Source: Bacteroidia bacterium
Lineage (GTDB): Bacteria > Bacteroidota > Bacteroidia > Bacteroidales > Paludibacteraceae
Length of the DNA: 64,000 nt
Reading direction: 5' to 3'
NCBI GenBank assembly: GCA_009929375.1
Contig: SAAO01000026.1
Location: 1-64,000 of the forward strand
Positions 42,771 through 53,585 of this stretch are shown piece by piece. Both the position numbers and the translations under genes were made by a program. The notes beneath the pieces are model-generated. The model had not been told where the DNA came from, did not search any database, and worked only from the letters and a program-made list of their open reading frames with translations. Numbering within the stretch: the stretch's first letter is position 1; every line of letters starts with the position of its first letter.

Positions 42771-43727
42771 TTACAGTTCCCATGCCAGTGCACTCGCACC
42801 CAACACAGCTGCATCAGCTTCTTTCAGTTCTGAAAAAAACAATTTGATTTTACCTTTCCACAACGGAAGAAGATTATCCTCCATATTTTCACGAATCGGA
42901 TTCATAATCAAATCGCCGGCTTTCGAAAGACCTCCAAAAAGCACAATGGCCTCGGGCGCACTAAATGCCACAAAATCGGCCAGACTCTGACCCAGAATCT
43001 TTCCAGTAAAAGCAAAAATATCTTTTGCAATTTCGTCGCCTTCCATAGCAGCTTCAAATACATCTTTCGATGTGATGCTATCAACCGGGATATTGCGCAG
43101 AAGACTTTCCTGAGTACTCGAAGCAAGAATTTCGCGTGCCGAACGGGCCACACCAGTAGCCGAGCAATAAGTCTCGAGACAGCCTTTTTTACCACAACCA
43201 CACAAGCGACCGTTTTCGCGGATAGCAGTAGTGTGTCCGAGCTCTCCGGCAAAACCATCGTGACCGTACACCAGTTTGCCGTCAATTACAATACCGCTAC
43301 CAACTCCGGTACCAAGGGTAATCATAATGAAATTCTTCATTCCACGTGCTACACCATAGGTCATCTCACCAATTGCAGCTGCATTGGCATCATTGGTCAA
43401 TGCTGCAGGTATTCCGAATTTTTCAGCCATCAGTTTTGCAAAGGGGATTACTCCTTTCCATGGCAGATTGGGTGCAAATTCGATATTTCCGGTATAGTAG
43501 TTTCCGTTTGGAGCCCCCACACCAATACCTTTAAATTTCTCTACACCACCAGCCGCGTCGATGAGCTTTATCATTTCGTCGTACAAATCCTGAATATAAA
43601 GATTTACATCAGTATGTGTACCTGTTTTAATCGCACTTTTCGAAATCACAGTTCCACGGGCATCCACCACACCAAACACGGTGTTAGTTCCACCCATATC
43701 CATTCCTATTACATAAGGTTTTTCCAT
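42771..43727 (-). CDS. ROK-family glucokinase
   Basis: A 318-residue cytoplasmic sugar kinase. ATP-binding DMGGTNTVFGVVD is at the N-terminus, followed by catalytic LTNDANAAAIGE, LGTGVGSGIVIDGKLVYG, and the ROK zinc motif CGCGKKGCLETYCSATG. It phosphorylates glucose or a related hexose. It lies 83 bp downstream of a FucP/GluP-type permease gene on the same strand, so the pair imports and traps a hexose. Specificity for glucose is likely but not proven. Confidence 0.9.
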   Translation of the reverse strand: MEKPYVIGMDMGGTNTVFGVVDARGTVISKSAIKTGTHTDVNLYIQDLYDEMIKLIDAAGGVEKFKGIGVGAPNGNYYTGNIEFAPNLPWKGVIPFAKLMAEKFGIPAALTNDANAAAIGEMTYGVARGMKNFIMITLGTGVGSGIVIDGKLVYGHDGFAGELGHTTAIRENGRLCGCGKKGCLETYCSATGVARSAREILASSTQESLLRNIPVDSITSKDVFEAAMEGDEIAKDIFAFTGKILGQSLADFVAFSAPEAIVLFGGLSKAGDLIMNPIRENMEDNLLPLWKGKIKLFFSELKEADAAVLGASALAWEL

Positions 43728-43753
43728 AATTCAATTTCTGTTTATGATTTCAG

Positions 43754-43792
43754 GTTTTACGTTTCATGTTGCAACAACACGAAACGTAAAAC
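43754..43792. repeat. Long intercistronic hairpin between permease and glucokinase genes
   Basis: GTTTTACGTTTC (43754-43765) pairs perfectly with 43781-43792. Inside, TGTTG pairs with CAACA around CAA, with one A/C mismatch between the two stems. It fills most of the 83 bp gap and may set mRNA stability or differential expression. Confidence 0.7.
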
Positions 43793-43810
43793 GCGAAACA
43801 ATCAATACTT

Positions 43811-45160
43811 TTATTCTACAGGAATATCTTTGTTTACATTTTTACTTCCAACCAGGGCATAATACAGCAAATATGCCAAACAAGCCACAATTACGAAATA
43901 GCTAATCTGATAGTTACTAATATCAGCAATCCAGTTTTGTACCAATGGAAGAATGCCACCACCCACAACCATCATCATAAAGATTCCGGAAGCCTGAGCA
44001 GTATATTTTCCAAGTCCTTCAACAGCCAGATTGAAAATGCCACCCCACATAATAGAAGTACAAAGACCGGTAAGTACTAGCAATAATGCACTTATAGGCA
44101 CCTGCACAGCACTAAACGAAGACCCTGTAAATACGGGCATTGAAGTAGTAATAGTTTTTGGCAATAAAATTGCAGCTAATACAAGCACAATTCCCAAAGC
44201 CGATACAGCAGTCATCATTGCCTTACTCGAAACTTTTCCACCAATAAGACTTCCCAAGAAACGACCAATAAGCATCAGGAACCAATAAGTACCAGCCACA
44301 AAACCGGCAATAGCAGCAGCGGTTTCAGGATTCAAACCGGCACCTTTATCTGAAATATCAGCAAGATAGAAGTTCAATGTTCCGGGAATACCAATTTCAA
44401 CACCTACATAAATAAAGATAGCAATTGCTCCCAAAACAAAGTGACGGAAATTCCATGGACTATGCTCGAATACAACTTTGGCACCGGCAGTCTGAGTTTT
44501 ATGAGGATCAGCAATAGGCACAAAAAGAAGAATCAAAAATGCAGCAGCAAATACGCCCAAAGCAATAAACAATACAGGATTGATATTTGCCATAGTAATC
44601 TCTCCCGACAATACACGTTCTTTGGTTACATTTCCGATAAGCGCACCCACAAACATTGGCGTAAGGGTAGCCGACAAAGAGTTGAATGTTCCTCCGGTTT
44701 GAATAAGCTGATTTCCTTTATTTCCACCGCCTCCAAGCAGATTGAGCATAGGATTAACTACAGTATTGAGCATACACACCGAGAAACCGGCAATAAATGC
44801 ACCTAATAAATATACAAAGAAATTAGCCGGCAGCGAGAAAAGTGTATTACCTACCAACACAACACCCGACAAATACTGAGTAAGAACTCCTAAAAATCCA
44901 ATGCCGATAGCTACCAATGCAGTTTTTTTGTAACCAATTTTAGTGAGCAACTTTCCGGCAGGAATTCCCATAAACAAATAAGCAAGAAAATTCATCATAT
45001 TTCCTAACATTCCCAAAAAATTCGATCCTTCGAATTCGGGCTGATTTTTCCAGATTACCCCGATAGGAGCTGCAAGATTTGTTACAAACGAAATCATTGC
45101 AAAAAGAAAAATCATTGTGACAATAGCCACTACATTTCCATTTTGTTTTTGTGTTGTCAT
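43811..45160 (-). CDS. Sugar:proton symporter, FucP/GluP type (MFS)
   Basis: A 449-residue inner-membrane protein with about 12 helices. It has the FHS-family features (LAYLFMGIPAGKLLTKIGYKKT, PANFFVYLLGAFIAGFSVCMLNTVVNPMLNLLGG, and SIMWGGIFNLAVEGLGKYTAQASG in the second half). Members bring in fucose, glucose/galactose or related sugars with protons. The downstream glucokinase points to glucose or a similar hexose. Confidence 0.92.
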   Translation of the reverse strand: MTTQKQNGNVVAIVTMIFLFAMISFVTNLAAPIGVIWKNQPEFEGSNFLGMLGNMMNFLAYLFMGIPAGKLLTKIGYKKTALVAIGIGFLGVLTQYLSGVVLVGNTLFSLPANFFVYLLGAFIAGFSVCMLNTVVNPMLNLLGGGGNKGNQLIQTGGTFNSLSATLTPMFVGALIGNVTKERVLSGEITMANINPVLFIALGVFAAAFLILLFVPIADPHKTQTAGAKVVFEHSPWNFRHFVLGAIAIFIYVGVEIGIPGTLNFYLADISDKGAGLNPETAAAIAGFVAGTYWFLMLIGRFLGSLIGGKVSSKAMMTAVSALGIVLVLAAILLPKTITTSMPVFTGSSFSAVQVPISALLLVLTGLCTSIMWGGIFNLAVEGLGKYTAQASGIFMMMVVGGGILPLVQNWIADISNYQISYFVIVACLAYLLYYALVGSKNVNKDIPVE

Positions 45161-45352
45161 TTTACTCTAATAATTAATTTAGTTTTTGTATTAAATAATT
45201 TAGTTTTTATTCTGATTTTTATTTGACCAACAAAAGTACCATTTTTTTTCCGCTGATTAATTAACGTGCAGGGCTAAAAACAAACGCCAAACAATGTTTT
45301 AAAACATGAAATAGCCACATAGCAGCATTTTTCGAATATTTATTCCCCAATT

Positions 45353-47527
45353 TTACAGATTTAAGAATAAAAACTCACTCATACGCGTGTACAAATGTCG
45401 GCGCGTTTGTTTACCCAATATACTATGATTTTTATCAGTATATATTTGCATTTCAAACTGTTTTCCTTCTTCAACAAGTTTCTCAGCATACAATAAGCTA
45501 TTCTGATAATGCACATTATCGTCGGCAGTGCCATGAATAAGCAACAAACGCCCTTCGAGTTTCGAAGCCATTTCAATAGCCGAAGTTTTCTTGTAACCAT
45601 CGAAATTTTCCTGCGGACGCCGCATAAAACGCTCGGTATAAGCAGTGTTGTAAAGTCGCCAATCGGTAACGGGCGCTACAGCAATTCCCGCTTTAAAAAT
45701 TTTCTCGCCCGTACTCATCGACCAGAGCGTCATCGAGCCGCCATAGCTCCAACCCCAGATTCCGATACGGTTTTTATCCACAAAGCTTTGTTTAGCGAGA
45801 TATTTAGCAGTTTCCACCTGATCGCGCGCTTCGAGGATTCCCATTTGCATATAAGTACATTTGCGGAATTCAGAGCCGCGTGCTCCCGTCCCACGACCAT
45901 CCACACAAACCACCAAATAACCCTTGCTTGCCAGATAATATTCCCAGCCAATGCTCCAGCTATCGAGCGCCTGTTGCGAATCGGGGCCACTGTATTGAAC
46001 CTGAAGTACAGGATACTGACGATTTGGATCAAAATCCACAGGTTTCAGCATCCAGCCATGGAGTTTAATATTTTCGGATGTCTGAAAAGTGAAAAATTCT
46101 TTTGAAGGAAGTTTCAGTGCATCCCATTTTTTTACCAGGGAACTGTTCGACTCCATCTCACGAAGCTGTTTACCGGCCTGATCACGCAGCACAACCTTGT
46201 GAGGCACCCTAGCTGACGAAGATACATGTACAAAGTATTTAAAATTCTGACTGAAGTTTGCGCTATGAATACCTTTACCATTGCTCAGACGTACTTTTTT
46301 CCCTTTGGCATCCACCATATACACATCGCGCTGTGTAGGTGCTGTTTCGGACGACTGATAGTAAACAACCTTTTTAGTTTCATCGTATCCATAAAAATCG
46401 GTCACATCCCACTGTCCTTTTGTAATCTGCTTTACAGGGCTTCCGTTAATACGATATTGCCAAATGTGACGATAACCATCATTTTCAGTTACAGCATAAA
46501 AGAACTGATTGTCGGAAGTAAACTGAAGATAATTCAGATTTGAATAATCCACATAATACTTATCTTCCTGACGAAGAATAAGTTTTGAAAGCGTTGATTT
46601 AGGATTTGCCGAGAGCATATCGAGACGATTCTGATTGCGGTTGAGTGCAAAAACCATCAATTGTTCCGGATTATTCGACCACATAAGCCTTGGCACATAA
46701 AATTCGCCTTCAACTCCTGTAAGTTTCATAAATTTAGTGGTTTTATTGAAATCATCGTACACACAAACAGTCGCTTTTGAATTTGCTTCTCCCGGTTTCG
46801 GGTATTTAAACTTCATCATTCCCGGGTACAACACAGGTCGATCGGTTTCGGTTGGAGTACTGAACATCTGAAATCCGAATTCGGGAATAGCAGTCTCATC
46901 GAGCTTCACAAAAGCAAGCAACTTACTATCCGGGCTCCAGTTGAAAAGGCGTGTCACTTCAAATTCTTCCTCATAAACCCAATCGGGCAAGCCATTCAGA
47001 ATTTTACCAACTTCGCCATCCTTTGTAATTGCAATTTCAGTATTGAAGTCGAGCTTTTTCATGTAAAGGTTGTTTTGACGCGCAAACGCAATGTAGCGAC
47101 TGTCAGGCGAGAACAAAGGCACTTCCTGCTGATTTCCTTCTTCCGAAAGTGGCACAATCTCTTTTCGTTTGAGATCCACCACATAATAATCGGCTGTAAA
47201 AGTGCGTCGATAGCGATATTTTACATTATTATAGATCAGCATTTTGGCCTCGTTTGGACTAAACTCGTAGCCGGAAAACGATTTGAGAGGACAATTTTTC
47301 AACTGATAAAGACTCATGACAGTATCAACAAAAGCCCCTGTTTTATAATTGTATTTTACAATGGCTGTATTATTCACTTTGAGTGTATAATGTTCGCCAT
47401 CATTCATCGATCGGGGCATTTCAGGAAGCTGCGAACGGTACTTTCCATCGAGTATATCATAAAGCAATTGGGCATTCACACAAACGACAGCAAAAGCGAA
47501 AACAAAAAGGATACTTAAACGTTTCAT
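45353..47527 (-). CDS. Dipeptidyl-peptidase IV (S9B)
   Basis: A 724-residue secreted serine peptidase (signal peptide 1-19). The N-terminal part is an eight-bladed propeller with the EE motif region (YEEEFEVTRLFNWSPDS). The C-terminal alpha/beta hydrolase has the nucleophile Ser594 in GWSYGGS, the Asp in HGTADDNVHYQNS and the His in DKNHSIL. Size equals that of characterised DPP-IV of oral Bacteroidales. It removes X-Pro or X-Ala dipeptides from peptides in the periplasm, serving peptide nutrition. Monocistronic by position. Confidence 0.94.
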   Translation of the reverse strand: MKRLSILFVFAFAVVCVNAQLLYDILDGKYRSQLPEMPRSMNDGEHYTLKVNNTAIVKYNYKTGAFVDTVMSLYQLKNCPLKSFSGYEFSPNEAKMLIYNNVKYRYRRTFTADYYVVDLKRKEIVPLSEEGNQQEVPLFSPDSRYIAFARQNNLYMKKLDFNTEIAITKDGEVGKILNGLPDWVYEEEFEVTRLFNWSPDSKLLAFVKLDETAIPEFGFQMFSTPTETDRPVLYPGMMKFKYPKPGEANSKATVCVYDDFNKTTKFMKLTGVEGEFYVPRLMWSNNPEQLMVFALNRNQNRLDMLSANPKSTLSKLILRQEDKYYVDYSNLNYLQFTSDNQFFYAVTENDGYRHIWQYRINGSPVKQITKGQWDVTDFYGYDETKKVVYYQSSETAPTQRDVYMVDAKGKKVRLSNGKGIHSANFSQNFKYFVHVSSSARVPHKVVLRDQAGKQLREMESNSSLVKKWDALKLPSKEFFTFQTSENIKLHGWMLKPVDFDPNRQYPVLQVQYSGPDSQQALDSWSIGWEYYLASKGYLVVCVDGRGTGARGSEFRKCTYMQMGILEARDQVETAKYLAKQSFVDKNRIGIWGWSYGGSMTLWSMSTGEKIFKAGIAVAPVTDWRLYNTAYTERFMRRPQENFDGYKKTSAIEMASKLEGRLLLIHGTADDNVHYQNSLLYAEKLVEEGKQFEMQIYTDKNHSILGKQTRRHLYTRMSEFLFLNL

Positions 47528-47778
47528 TAATAAACAGTATTATTTTTTAAAAAGATAATTTACAGACTCTGACAACAGAAAAAAACGGAAAACATTTTCT
47601 GTAGTTAAGTAAACGCAAGATCAGCAATAATCATACAAACTGAAATCACATTTTACAAAAACTCATACAAAAATAGTCCATTTTCTTATTTCAGGCTCTT
47701 AATTTTAAAAGTTTTTATTCCGTTAACAGCTTTATGGCAAACTAATTTAGCCCAAACAAACAATAATCTACTCAATAT

Positions 47779-48603
47779 ATGGGACTGATAAAAGATTTCT
47801 TTTTTAGCTCAACCCGAAATGAATCAACGGGTTTATGTTTGAGCGGAGGTGGCGCACTCGGTTTCGCACACATTGGTGTATTGCAATCACTCGAAGATCA
47901 CGGAATATATCCTGATTACATTGCAGGCACAAGTATGGGAGCCATTATAGGTACGTTTTATGCGGCAGGCTTCACTCCACAGGAAATGCTGCAAATGATA
48001 AAAGACGACAAACTGTACAAAATCACCAAGTTGATGACTTTCAGACCCACATTTTTAAAATCGGGTCTGTCAAACCATCATATTCTAAGGCATTTAATAC
48101 TGGAAATGATCCCTCATAACAGTTTCGATCAATTAAAAAAACGTTTGCAAATATGTGTGGTTAATCTTAGCAAGGCTGAATGGGAAATTATCTCAGAAGG
48201 TGAACTGGATAAATGGGTTGCTGCTTCGGCGAGCATACCGGGAGTATTTGAGGCCATCAAGCATGACGAAACTTTTTATGTGGACGGTGGTCTGCTGAAC
48301 AATGTTCCGGCTCAGGGACTTGAGGAATTTTGCCAGACAATTATCGGAGTGGATGTAATTCCTCACATAGCTCCCGTTGAACTGTCTAAACCAATCGACA
48401 CTCTGGCAAGTTCAGTGCGTGCTATGCAACATCAGAATTCGAAAGAAGGCAGAGAAATTTGCCGGTATTTAATTGAACCTAAAGCCATTGAAAAGTTTCA
48501 CGAATTCAGCTTTGATGCTTATCAGGAAATATATCAGTATGGCTATAGTGCCACCACGAAGTATATTGTGGAAAACCCCGAAATTATGTACCTGCGAAAA
48601 TAA
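47779..48603 (+). CDS. Patatin-like phospholipase (RssA-like)
   Basis: A 274-residue protein with the oxyanion loop SGGGALGFAHIGVL, nucleophile motif GTSMG and the Asp in DGGLLNNVP, the full catalytic dyad of patatins. No signal peptide is seen, so it is probably cytoplasmic or peripheral. These enzymes release fatty acids from lipids. It is divergent from the DPP-IV gene across 251 bp. Confidence 0.9.
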   Translation: MGLIKDFFFSSTRNESTGLCLSGGGALGFAHIGVLQSLEDHGIYPDYIAGTSMGAIIGTFYAAGFTPQEMLQMIKDDKLYKITKLMTFRPTFLKSGLSNHHILRHLILEMIPHNSFDQLKKRLQICVVNLSKAEWEIISEGELDKWVAASASIPGVFEAIKHDETFYVDGGLLNNVPAQGLEEFCQTIIGVDVIPHIAPVELSKPIDTLASSVRAMQHQNSKEGREICRYLIEPKAIEKFHEFSFDAYQEIYQYGYSATTKYIVENPEIMYLRK

Positions 48604-48729
48604 ACACAGGATAACACATATAAGTTTGCGGGACTTTCTGACAGATCGTCCTGCTTTTTGTTTCTAAGGCCTTTATTCTATAACTTTGCAAAAAAATAAT
48701 CGTTCGTACAATTCATTCAAATCATTATT

Positions 48730-49257
48730 ATGCTATCATATTTTCCACAAATTGCAGGTTCGGTTGTAGCCATCGTCGTTGCCGGCACATTAAGAGTCGG
48801 TCTACAACTTTTGGTAAACAAATACTTAAAAAGTCATCCTCACCCCGACATTAAAATATCTCACATATCAAGAGTTATAAACCTCATCATCAACAGCCTG
48901 GCCATTATAGCCATTCTGATAATCTGGGGCGTTGATACTAAAAATCTTTTTGTTGCCTTAAGTTCTGTATTTGCTGTAATTGGCGTAGCACTCTTTGCAC
49001 AATGGTCGATACTCAGTAACATCACTGCGGGAATAATTCTGTTTTTCTCAGCACCTTTTCAGATTGGCGACCACATTCGGATATTGGACAAAGATATGCC
49101 CATAGAAGCTACCGTAGAAGACATTTTTACCTTTTACACTCATTTACGAACAACAGACGGTGGTTTGCATATTTTTCCTAATTCATTATTACTACAAAAA
49201 GCAATTACAGTAGTAAATAATGAGGACAAAGACAACACTGAAATTGAAACCAAATGA
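48730..49257 (+). CDS. Small MscS-domain protein
   Basis: A 175-residue inner-membrane protein with two or three helices (about 8-25, 48-66 and 75-110) and the MscS pore/beta motif (SSVFAVIGVALFAQWSILSNITAGIILFFSAPFQIGDHIRIL). It ends right after the beta domain (TTDGGLHIFPNSLLLQKA) and lacks the large C-terminal vestibule, so it is a minimal member. Probably a small-conductance tension-gated channel. The next gene is 38 bp downstream. Confidence 0.87.
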   Translation: MLSYFPQIAGSVVAIVVAGTLRVGLQLLVNKYLKSHPHPDIKISHISRVINLIINSLAIIAILIIWGVDTKNLFVALSSVFAVIGVALFAQWSILSNITAGIILFFSAPFQIGDHIRILDKDMPIEATVEDIFTFYTHLRTTDGGLHIFPNSLLLQKAITVVNNEDKDNTEIETK

Positions 49258-49294
49258 TATTTTGATTATTTTTACAGATAAATTATAAATCCAA

Positions 49295-50062
49295 ATGAAA
49301 AAATACATATTTATGGCTGCGCTGGCCATCACTTTCAGTTCATGTGCCGAACTAATGAAAATTGCTCAGGAAGTAAATATCCCGACATCGTCAGTCAATA
49401 TTCCTGTGACTAATGCCGAAAATATCTCAGGATTAAAAAGCTCACTCGATGTAGGAATAGAAAAGGCTGTGGGGCTTCTTTCGGTCGAAAATGCATTTTA
49501 CGGAAACGAAGCCCTGAAAATCCTTTTGCCTGCAGAAGCTAATCAGATTATCGAAAACATTAAACTTATTCCCGGTGGCGAAGATTTGGTGAACAGAGCA
49601 GTATTATCACTCAACCGTTCGGCCGAAGATGCGGTAAAGGAAGCTACTCCCATTTTTAAAAATGCAATACGCAACATGAGTATTACCGATGCAGGAAATA
49701 TCCTTTTCGGCTCCGACTCGGCTGCTACAGCATATCTGCGCCAAGCAACATATCAGGAACTGAAAACAGCTTTTGCTCCCAAAGTAAAAGCATCACTCGA
49801 CAAACCTTTATTGGCCGGAGTTTCGACCAGCGAAACATGGAACACATTGAGCAACGCTTATAACAAAGTTACCAATACAATGGTAGCCAAAATTGCAGGA
49901 TTGAAGCCTGTAAATATCAGTCTGGAAGAGTACGCCACTAAAAAAGCACTTGATGCACTATTCGTGAAAGTAGCTGAAGAAGAAAAAGCTATTAGAACCG
50001 ATCCAGTTGCACGGGTAAATGATATTTTGAAGCGGGTTTTCGGTCAACTCGACAAAAAGTAA
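49295..50062 (+). CDS. DUF4197 family lipoprotein
   Basis: A 255-residue lipoprotein (TFSSC at 13-17). The mature part is helical and matches DUF4197: GLKSSLDVGIEKAVGLLSVENAFYGNEALKILLP, the conserved SITDAGNILFGSDSAATAYLRQATYQEL, and NTLSNAYNKV. Function unknown. It follows the MscS-domain gene by 38 bp. Confidence 0.87.
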   Translation: MKKYIFMAALAITFSSCAELMKIAQEVNIPTSSVNIPVTNAENISGLKSSLDVGIEKAVGLLSVENAFYGNEALKILLPAEANQIIENIKLIPGGEDLVNRAVLSLNRSAEDAVKEATPIFKNAIRNMSITDAGNILFGSDSAATAYLRQATYQELKTAFAPKVKASLDKPLLAGVSTSETWNTLSNAYNKVTNTMVAKIAGLKPVNISLEEYATKKALDALFVKVAEEEKAIRTDPVARVNDILKRVFGQLDKK

Positions 50063-50206
50063 TCTAAATTCAACAAAATTTTTAATGATTTACTAAACTC
50101 CAATTAGTTTTAATAATTCATAAACAGGCAGTAAAAACATAATATCCAAAAAAAATGTCTGTTTAAGTTATCAGAGTCCTGAATACTAATTTAAAACAAT
50201 TGGATT

Positions 50207-50611
50207 ATGAAAACAAACTCATTCCACATTTATGCTGTGGCGGTTTTGCTTGTTTTATTAGCGTTTCCGCTCGATTCATTGCAGGCCGATCCACCGCGTT
50301 GGGCACCTGCACATGGCTACCGCGCTAAAACCAGACAGATTTATTTCCCGGAACAGAACTTTTATTTTGATTTACAGCGAAACGTCTATATTTATTTTGA
50401 AAATGGCCGTTGGACATCAAACATCAGACCTCCCCGGATATATGCCAACATCAATTTAATGCTTGCTCCGAAGGTTGAACTGAGCATTACTTCGTCAAAA
50501 CCCTATTTACACAACAAAACGCATGTCACAATGTACAAGGTAAAAAAGGGGAAAGCGGTAAAAGTGAAAATAAAAAACAAACTGGGAAATAAAAAACATA
50601 AAGGAAAATAG
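50207..50611 (+). CDS. Small basic secreted protein of unknown function
   Basis: A 134-residue protein with a signal peptide (about 1-27, ending LQA). The start of the mature form is DPPRWAPAHGYRAKTR, then YFPEQNFYFDLQRNVYIYFENGRW, a pattern seen in unnamed Bacteroidota periplasmic proteins. The last 30 residues are very Lys-rich. High positive charge may let it bind nucleic acid, LPS or another anionic polymer, which is inference. It converges on alaS with a terminator between. Confidence 0.7.
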   Translation: MKTNSFHIYAVAVLLVLLAFPLDSLQADPPRWAPAHGYRAKTRQIYFPEQNFYFDLQRNVYIYFENGRWTSNIRPPRIYANINLMLAPKVELSITSSKPYLHNKTHVTMYKVKKGKAVKVKIKNKLGNKKHKGK

Positions 50612-50666
50612 TTCAATTATGTTTAATGACGACGAAATCGTATTCGGGCTACAGCTTTAAAACAAG

Positions 50667-50699
50667 ATCAGGGGTGATATTTGAAATATCACCCCTGAT
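50667..50699. terminator. Bidirectional terminator between the basic secreted protein gene and alaS
   Basis: ATCAGGGGTGATATTT (50667-50682) is the perfect complement of 50684-50699 with a minimal loop, and A/T-rich flanks on both sides. It lies between converging genes. Confidence 0.8.
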
Positions 50700-50722
50700 T
50701 TTATTATGCACCTCAAATTATC

Positions 50723-53335
50723 TTATTTGATAGCTTCCAAAGCTTTTTCGATAGCTTTCTGAATGCCCGCTGCATTTTTTCCTCCTGCCGAAGCAAAGAA
50801 TGGTTGTCCGCCACCGCCACCCTGAATTTCTTTGGCTGCTTCGCGAGCAATGTTAGTTGCGTTCAATCCTGTGGCAACGAGGTCGTCGCTCAGAAGCACA
50901 GTAAGCGTAGGTTTGCCTTCAATTACGCATCCTGCCACGAAAAATAGCTTTTCGGGGTGCATGTTACGAATCTGGAAAGCTAATGTTTTAACCTGGTCGG
51001 CAGGCAAATCGCCTTCGAAGCGAATCACCTTCACTCCATTCACTTCCGAAGCCTGAGCAGTAAGCTTATCGCGCAGGGCGAGGATTTGTATTTGTTGGAA
51101 CATCTCCATTTTTTTGCGCATTTCGGCAGTTTCTTCAGTGAGTTTTTTCAACGCCACAATCACATCAGGTGTATTGTTCAGAAGTTCTTTTGCATCCGAG
51201 ATGACATCCTGTTGCTGATCGAGCAAATCTTCCACAGCTTTACCTGTAATGGCTTCGATACGACGGATACCGGCTGCAATAGAACTTTCGGCCACAATGC
51301 GAACCATACCGATATTTCCGGTTGAGCTCACGTGTGTTCCACCACAAAGTTCCACCGAACTTCCAAACTGAATCACACGAACTGTTTCGCCATATTTTTC
51401 GCCGAACAAGGCCATAGCGCCCATTGCCTGAGCTTCGGCAATTGGAGTATCGCGGCGTTCCTGAAGCGGATAGTTTTCGCGGATTTTGCGGTTGGCGATG
51501 GCCTCTACTGCACGGATTTCTTCTTTCGAAAGTTTCTGGAAATGAGAAAAGTCGAAACGCAACGCTTCGGGACTTACATACGAACCTTTTTGCTCGACAT
51601 GCGTACCTAACACTTCGCGCAAAGCTTCGTGCAGCAAGTGCGTAGCCGAGTGATTACACTCGGTTGCTTTACGTTTTTCAACATCAATAATTGCTGTGAA
51701 TGTAGCAGTTACATCCGCAGGAAGTTTTTTGGCAATATGCACTGCCAGATTGTTCTCCTTTTTTGTATCGAGAATTTCAACAACTTCGTTTTCTGATTTG
51801 AGGCTTCCGCAGTCACCTACCTGTCCACCCATTTCGGCATAGAAAGGTGTTTTTGAAAGCACCAGCTGATAGAATTCCTGATTTTTTTGTTTCACCTTAC
51901 GATAACGGAGAATTTCAGTATCGTAAGTTGTAAAGTCGTAACCAACAAATGCGCTATCGCCTTCGCGTACAGTTACCCAGTCGCCGGTTTCCATAGCAGC
52001 TGCGTTGCGGGCACGGTCTTTCTGAATTTGCATTTCGGCATTAAACTCATCGATATTGGCACTGAAATTATTTTCGCGCAAAATGAGTTCTGTCAAATCC
52101 AATGGGAATCCAAAAGTATCGTAAAGTGTAAATACGTCTTTTCCGGCAATAACATTTTTTCCTGATTTTCGCGTTTCATCCATCACTTTATCGAGCAATC
52201 GAATACCAGTTTCGAGTGTACGCAGGAATGATTCCTCCTCTTCTTTAATCACTTTTTCGATCAATGATTTTTGCGAAACCAGTTCAGGATAAGCTTTACC
52301 CATTACCTCGCAAAGGACATCAATCAATTTATACATAAATGCGTGACGCTGGCCGAGGAAAGTATATCCGTAACGCACTGCACGACGCAAAATACGACGA
52401 ATTACATAACCTGCTTTGGCATTCGAAGGCAGCTGACCATCGGTAATTGAGAATGAAATGGTACGAATATGGTCGGCAATTACGCGCATAGCCACATCCA
52501 CTTTTTCATCTTTTCCGTAGGTTGCATCGCAAACACGGCCAATTTCGGCAAGAATCGGGGTAAATACGTCGGTATCGTAATTCGATGTTTTGCCCTGCAT
52601 AGCCATACAAAGACGTTCGAAGCCCATTCCAGTGTCAATTACCTTGGCAGGAAGTTCTTCGAGCGAGCCATCGGCTTTGCGGTTAAACTGCATAAATACA
52701 TTATTCCAGATTTCAATCACCTGCGGATGACTTTCGTTTACGAGTGTCAGTCCATCGACCAAAGCACGTTCGCTATCGGGACGAAGGTCAATGTGAATTT
52801 CGGAACACGGACCACAGGGACCTGTATCGCCCATTTCCCAAAAATTATCTTTTTTATTTCCGTTGATAATACGATCGGCAGGAAGGAATTGCGCCCATAT
52901 TCCGGCAGCTTCGTCGTCGCGGCTCAGACCTTCGGCTTCGGAACCTTCGAAAACAGTCACATACAGGCGATTTTTATCGAGTTTGAGCACTTCGGTGAGA
53001 TATTCCCATGCCCACTCAATGGCTTCTTTTTTGAAATAATCACCAAACGACCAGTTACCAAGCATTTCGAACATGGTGTGGTGATAAGTATCGTGACCCA
53101 CTTCCTCGAGGTCGTTGTGTTTTCCGCTCACGCGCAAGCATTTCTGCGAGTCGGCCACACGGGGATATTTAATCGGGTCGTTGCCGAGAATAATATTCTT
53201 AAACTGATTCATCCCCGCATTGGTAAACATAAGCGTGGGGTCATCCTTAATTACCATAGGAGCCGAAGCTACAATTTTATGGTCTTTCGATGCAAAAAAA
53301 TCGAGAAATGATTGACGAATTTCCTGTGAAGTCAT
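50723..53335 (-). CDS. alaS: Alanine-tRNA ligase
   Basis: An 870-residue class II synthetase of full length. Motifs: start [58 protein letters not shown]; editing-domain metal sites [12 protein letters not shown] and CGGTHV; C-terminal [14 protein letters not shown]. It charges tRNA-Ala and clears Ser/Gly mistakes. It is divergent from the M23 gene. Confidence 0.97.
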   Translation of the reverse strand: MTSQEIRQSFLDFFASKDHKIVASAPMVIKDDPTLMFTNAGMNQFKNIILGNDPIKYPRVADSQKCLRVSGKHNDLEEVGHDTYHHTMFEMLGNWSFGDYFKKEAIEWAWEYLTEVLKLDKNRLYVTVFEGSEAEGLSRDDEAAGIWAQFLPADRIINGNKKDNFWEMGDTGPCGPCSEIHIDLRPDSERALVDGLTLVNESHPQVIEIWNNVFMQFNRKADGSLEELPAKVIDTGMGFERLCMAMQGKTSNYDTDVFTPILAEIGRVCDATYGKDEKVDVAMRVIADHIRTISFSITDGQLPSNAKAGYVIRRILRRAVRYGYTFLGQRHAFMYKLIDVLCEVMGKAYPELVSQKSLIEKVIKEEEESFLRTLETGIRLLDKVMDETRKSGKNVIAGKDVFTLYDTFGFPLDLTELILRENNFSANIDEFNAEMQIQKDRARNAAAMETGDWVTVREGDSAFVGYDFTTYDTEILRYRKVKQKNQEFYQLVLSKTPFYAEMGGQVGDCGSLKSENEVVEILDTKKENNLAVHIAKKLPADVTATFTAIIDVEKRKATECNHSATHLLHEALREVLGTHVEQKGSYVSPEALRFDFSHFQKLSKEEIRAVEAIANRKIRENYPLQERRDTPIAEAQAMGAMALFGEKYGETVRVIQFGSSVELCGGTHVSSTGNIGMVRIVAESSIAAGIRRIEAITGKAVEDLLDQQQDVISDAKELLNNTPDVIVALKKLTEETAEMRKKMEMFQQIQILALRDKLTAQASEVNGVKVIRFEGDLPADQVKTLAFQIRNMHPEKLFFVAGCVIEGKPTLTVLLSDDLVATGLNATNIAREAAKEIQGGGGGQPFFASAGGKNAAGIQKAIEKALEAIK

Positions 53336-53585
53336 ATTATATTTTGATAATTATACTTTTGGAATGATTAAAAAACAATTATTTTGCTCTTCAATTTGTT
53401 AGCATTTATTGTTTTGTCATTATTTGCTGTAAAAAGTCTGCAAAAATACTTCAAAATTATTACTTTTGCATCAAAACCAAAGATAAAAGTTTAGTTTTGC
53501 GACCAATTTTAGAGAATAATACATTTATCTAAAGCATTTTTGAAATTTTACACATCTCAGCGGTCAAGACTTCCTACAGCACGAT
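53336..53585. promoter_or_regulatory. Divergent promoter region of alaS and the M23 peptidase gene
   Basis: On the plus strand TACTTTTG (53461-53468) and TAGTTTTG (53492-53499) match the -7 consensus. On the minus strand TAATTTTG (53459-53452) and TATTTTTG (53448-53441) do. For the first minus box a TTTG lies 18 bp upstream (53481-53478). The two sets overlap, so the genes may share a control region. Confidence 0.4.

Noticed and set aside
42673-42990. 105-codon frame overlapping the glucokinase 3' end
   Set aside because: Runs through two terminators and antisense to the kinase; low complexity at the start.
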